From the NCBI GenBank assembly GCA_964561525.1, contig CAZLPY010000019.1:1-15020 (forward strand): a stretch of DNA of 15,020 bases, in the 5' to 3' direction. This document shows positions 12,133 through 15,020 of this stretch, piece by piece. Position numbers and translations under genes: made by a program. This DNA comes from CAZLPY01 sp964561525 (GTDB lineage Bacteria > Patescibacteriota > UBA1384 > CAJBMM01). The notes under the pieces are model-generated. The model did not search any database and had not been told where the DNA came from. It saw only the letters and a list, made by a program, of their open reading frames with translations. The stretch's first letter is position 1. The number at the start of each line of letters is the position of its first letter.

Positions 12133-15020
12133 TCATACTGTAGCAGGTTCTTCCTCTTTAGTCAATTTAGGCAGATCTACCTCTTTTGTTTGCTTAATCA
12201 CGGTATCAGCTTCAATTACGGAATTATCATTGTTGATCTCTATTTCGGTTTCAGCACCAAATGCGGTACCAGCCGGAATAAGTTTGCCGATAATCACGTT
12301 TTCTTTTAATCCGCGTAAATGATCAATTTTGCCGGTCGTTGCGGCATCAATCAAAACTGACGTAGTCTCCTGGAAGGAGGCAGCGGATAGGAAACTCTCG
12401 GTTAGGATAGCCACGCGAGTTATGCCAAGGATCATCTCTTCAGCGGTCGCAACACCACCTTTGGTTTTTTTTGCTTGCTGATTTTCGCTGTTAAAGCGGG
12501 TTCGATCAATTACTTGACCTGGCAACAGTGGAGTGGCACCTGAATCAAGCACTCGTACCTTACTGGACATGCGGCGCAGTATTACCTCAAGGTGCTTATT
12601 GTTGATATTTTGGCCTTGCGATGCGTAAATAGCCTGAACTTCTTCCATAATGTATCGCTGCACGAAACTTTTTCCAACAAGTCGCATTGCCTGCAACACA
12701 TCAACATGTCCTTCACTTAAGCGGTCACCGCGTTTTACTTTGTCACCATGGTTAACAAGCAGGGGAATAGCGGACGAAATGTGTTCCTCTTGTGAAATTT
12801 TTTCGCCGGTTTCGATAATTATCTTACCCTTTTCAGCTGTCACGTTCCCGGCAATGCCGGCACGGATCGAGGTTCCGGCTTCAGAGGTTGCCAACACTTT
12901 CTTCGGCTTGACCGCATCCCCAGATTCAACTACGACCGTATAACCCTTCGGGACGCTATGTTCTTCACGGAGCTTTTCATCGGATATGATGCGAACAGTG
13001 CGCTCCTCACGACCTTCCTCGATCAGAACTTTGCCATCAATCTCAGACATAATGGCTGGGTTTTTTGGAATACGACATTCAAACAACTCCTCAACACGGG
13101 GCAATCCTGAAGTAATATCTCCGCCAGAAGCAACACCACCGGTGTGGAACGTACGCATAGTCAGCTGCGTACCAGGCTCACCAATCGCTTGTGCGGCCAT
13201 AATGCCAACCACCTCACCAAGTTCAACCAAGACGCCGGTCGCCAGATTCTCACCGTAACAGTATTGACAGACTCCATGATCGGCTTGGCATCCAAGTAAG
13301 CTACGCACGGCAACTTCCACTACGCCTGCGTCGATTATTTTTTGCAGTAAGGCATCCGTAATCAAGCTATTTTTCGTCACTCCACCGGCAGTTTTAGCTA
13401 AAATCCGCCCAACAATCATATCTCGTGCCGTTGTGCCGAATTCGGTTGCATAATTGACTGGTACGGTCATAAATTCGGTCGATCCACAGTCCTTAATGGT
13501 GATAATAATATCTTGCGATACATCAACCAAGCGCCGCGTCAGATATCCAGCTTCAGAAGTGCGGAGAGCTGTGTCAGCGCGTCCTTTGCGCGATCCGTGC
13601 GATGAGTTAAAGTACTCAAATACAGATAGACCTTCCTTAAAGTTACTAATCATCGGCAGCTCAATAATGTCACCACTTGGGTTAACTACCAAGCCTTTCA
13701 TTCCAGCCATTTGCGTAAGCTGAGTGTTTGATCCACGAGCACCAGACACCACCATCGAGTATATTGGAGAATTTTTATCGAAATGCTGCAGCATTTCTTT
13801 TTGGATATGAGATACAACATCCAACCATAGTTGAACTACACTTTGATGGCGCTCTCTCTCCGTGATCAATCCGCGGTTGAACTGCTTTTCAATCACCTCA
13901 ACATTTTTTTGTGCTTCGGCGATGATCACATCTTTATTAGCTGGAACTTGCACGTCACTCATTGAAAACGTCATGCCTGATTTCATGTCCTGTTCAAATC
14001 CCAGTTTTTTTATACGGTCAACAAAGGCGGCTGTTTCGTCGTTACCGACCTTTTCAAACACTTCGCGAACCGTCGCGCGCAATGCTTTTTTGTCCATTAC
14101 AGTGTTCTTGAACTCGATGGCTTTTGGCACGATGTCATTAAAAAGTAACCGTCCTACCGACGTTTCTACGAGCTGGCCATCCATACGCACTTTGATACGA
14201 GCACGAACGTGAACCGCATTGTTTTGATGTGCCATCTTGGCTTCAATAGCAGATCCAAAAATCTTACCTTCACCTTGCAGGCCATCTTGCATCACAGTGA
14301 TGTAATAGCACCCGAGCACCATATCAAGCGAAGGCGTAACGGTTGGTTCACCTGAAGATGGTTTAAGCAGATTATGGCTGGAGAGCATGATGGTAGAGGC
14401 TTCCTTTTGTGCTTGCTTTGACAGCGGAATGTGCACTGCCATTTGGTCACCATCAAAGTCTGCATTAAACGCCGCACACACCAGCGGATGGACCTGTATA
14501 GCCTTTCCTTCGATTAAAAATGGCTTAAAGGCTTGAATACCAAGTCGATGTAGGGTTGGGGCACGGTTAAGCAGAACATAATGCTCTTTGGTAATTTGCT
14601 CTAAAATGTCCCATATATATGATTTTCCGAGCTCAATTTCACGGCTCGCAATTTTTACGTTATGGACGTACCCATCACTAATCAGGCGACCGATCACGAA
14701 CGGCTTAAACAGCTCTAAGGCCATCATCTTTGGTAAACCACATTCGTGCAATTTCAAATTTGGACCTACCACAATGACAGAGCGGCCGGAGTAATCGACG
14801 CGCTTACCGAGAAGGTTTTGACGGAAGCGGCCTTGCTTACCACGTAGTAGGTCCGATAAAGATCGCAGCTTGCGTTTTGCCCCGACTGACGACACTGCTC
14901 GGCCACGACGCGCGTTGTTATCAACCAGTGCATCCACTGCCTCCTGAAGCATCCGTTTTTCATTTCGTACGATTACCTCTGGAGCACCTTGCGATAGCAG
15001 CTTCTTTAATCGATTATTTC
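12133..15020 (-). CDS. rpoC: RNA polymerase beta' subunit, 5'-truncated by window edge
   Basis: This is the C-terminal 961 residues of the catalytic beta' subunit; the frame runs open through the window end (NNRLKKLLSQGAPEVIVRNE), so the ATG at 14952 is internal. The active-site loop NADFDGDQMAVH (about 14430–14466) has all three magnesium-binding aspartates. Upstream are KQGRFRQNLLGKRVDYSGRS and LLNRAPTLHRLGIQAF. Trigger-loop sequences (GEPGTQLTMRTFHTGGVA) follow the zinc site, whose four cysteines are visible as KDCGS and GCQADHGVCQYC. No large insertion of the E. coli type is evident in the trigger loop. The gene ends in TGA. rpoC before rpsL is the usual rpoBC–str order. Confidence 0.98.
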   Translation of the reverse strand, partial: NNRLKKLLSQGAPEVIVRNEKRMLQEAVDALVDNNARRGRAVSSVGAKRKLRSLSDLLRGKQGRFRQNLLGKRVDYSGRSVIVVGPNLKLHECGLPKMMALELFKPFVIGRLISDGYVHNVKIASREIELGKSYIWDILEQITKEHYVLLNRAPTLHRLGIQAFKPFLIEGKAIQVHPLVCAAFNADFDGDQMAVHIPLSKQAQKEASTIMLSSHNLLKPSSGEPTVTPSLDMVLGCYYITVMQDGLQGEGKIFGSAIEAKMAHQNNAVHVRARIKVRMDGQLVETSVGRLLFNDIVPKAIEFKNTVMDKKALRATVREVFEKVGNDETAAFVDRIKKLGFEQDMKSGMTFSMSDVQVPANKDVIIAEAQKNVEVIEKQFNRGLITERERHQSVVQLWLDVVSHIQKEMLQHFDKNSPIYSMVVSGARGSNTQLTQMAGMKGLVVNPSGDIIELPMISNFKEGLSVFEYFNSSHGSRKGRADTALRTSEAGYLTRRLVDVSQDIIITIKDCGSTEFMTVPVNYATEFGTTARDMIVGRILAKTAGGVTKNSLITDALLQKIIDAGVVEVAVRSLLGCQADHGVCQYCYGENLATGVLVELGEVVGIMAAQAIGEPGTQLTMRTFHTGGVASGGDITSGLPRVEELFECRIPKNPAIMSEIDGKVLIEEGREERTVRIISDEKLREEHSVPKGYTVVVESGDAVKPKKVLATSEAGTSIRAGIAGNVTAEKGKIIIETGEKISQEEHISSAIPLLVNHGDKVKRGDRLSEGHVDVLQAMRLVGKSFVQRYIMEEVQAIYASQGQNINNKHLEVILRRMSSKVRVLDSGATPLLPGQVIDRTRFNSENQQAKKTKGGVATAEEMILGITRVAILTESFLSAASFQETTSVLIDAATTGKIDHLRGLKENVIIGKLIPAGTAFGAETEIEINNDNSVIEADTVIKQTKEVDLPKLTKEEEPATV

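Overview
The window is a bacterial str–S10 ribosomal superoperon carried on the minus strand. Read in transcription order (right to left) it runs rpoC (5' part cut off by the window), rpsL, rpsG, a type IV prepilin-like gene, fusA, tuf, rpsJ, rplC, rplD, rplW, rplB, rpsS, rplV, rpsC, rplP, rpmC and rpsQ (3' end cut off). The prepilin has the short leader, the E5 helix and the SRDARRKTDLQ-type segment that I associate with Candidate Phyla Radiation (Patescibacteria) pseudopilins. Together with the ordinary genetic code (TGA ends rplD and rpoC, so not the UGA=Gly lineages) this makes a patescibacterium the best guess. I cannot name the class.

The ribosomal genes are tightly packed, with start/stop overlaps of 4 to 23 nt and Shine-Dalgarno sequences inside the upstream gene. 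The str half is broken into separate transcription units. A strong hairpin terminator follows rpsG, the prepilin gene comes next, fusA has its own near-consensus promoter, and tuf has another that probably drives tuf through the S10 genes.

Between tuf and fusA a pair of small plus-strand genes of unknown function runs divergently from tuf from its own near-consensus promoter. They look like distant tandem relatives. This accessory island ends in an assembly gap flanked by A/T homopolymers.

The least expected feature is a family of imperfect palindromes. Three tandem hairpin units fill most of the rpsJ–rplC spacer, and a further copy, inverted relative to them, sits between the prepilin gene and the fusA promoter. 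The copies share flanks (CTAG on one side, CCACGC or a variant on the other) and a bulged base. Their stems differ by compensatory base-pair changes, so structure seems to be conserved. Also notable is EF-G, which lacks the usual G4 aspartate (NKIN) and the usual G5 SA(F/L)K motif.

The scaffold contains two 10-N gaps. The one inside fusA is almost certainly artificial: both contig ends carry the same 6 bases, and merging them restores one 690-residue EF-G frame.
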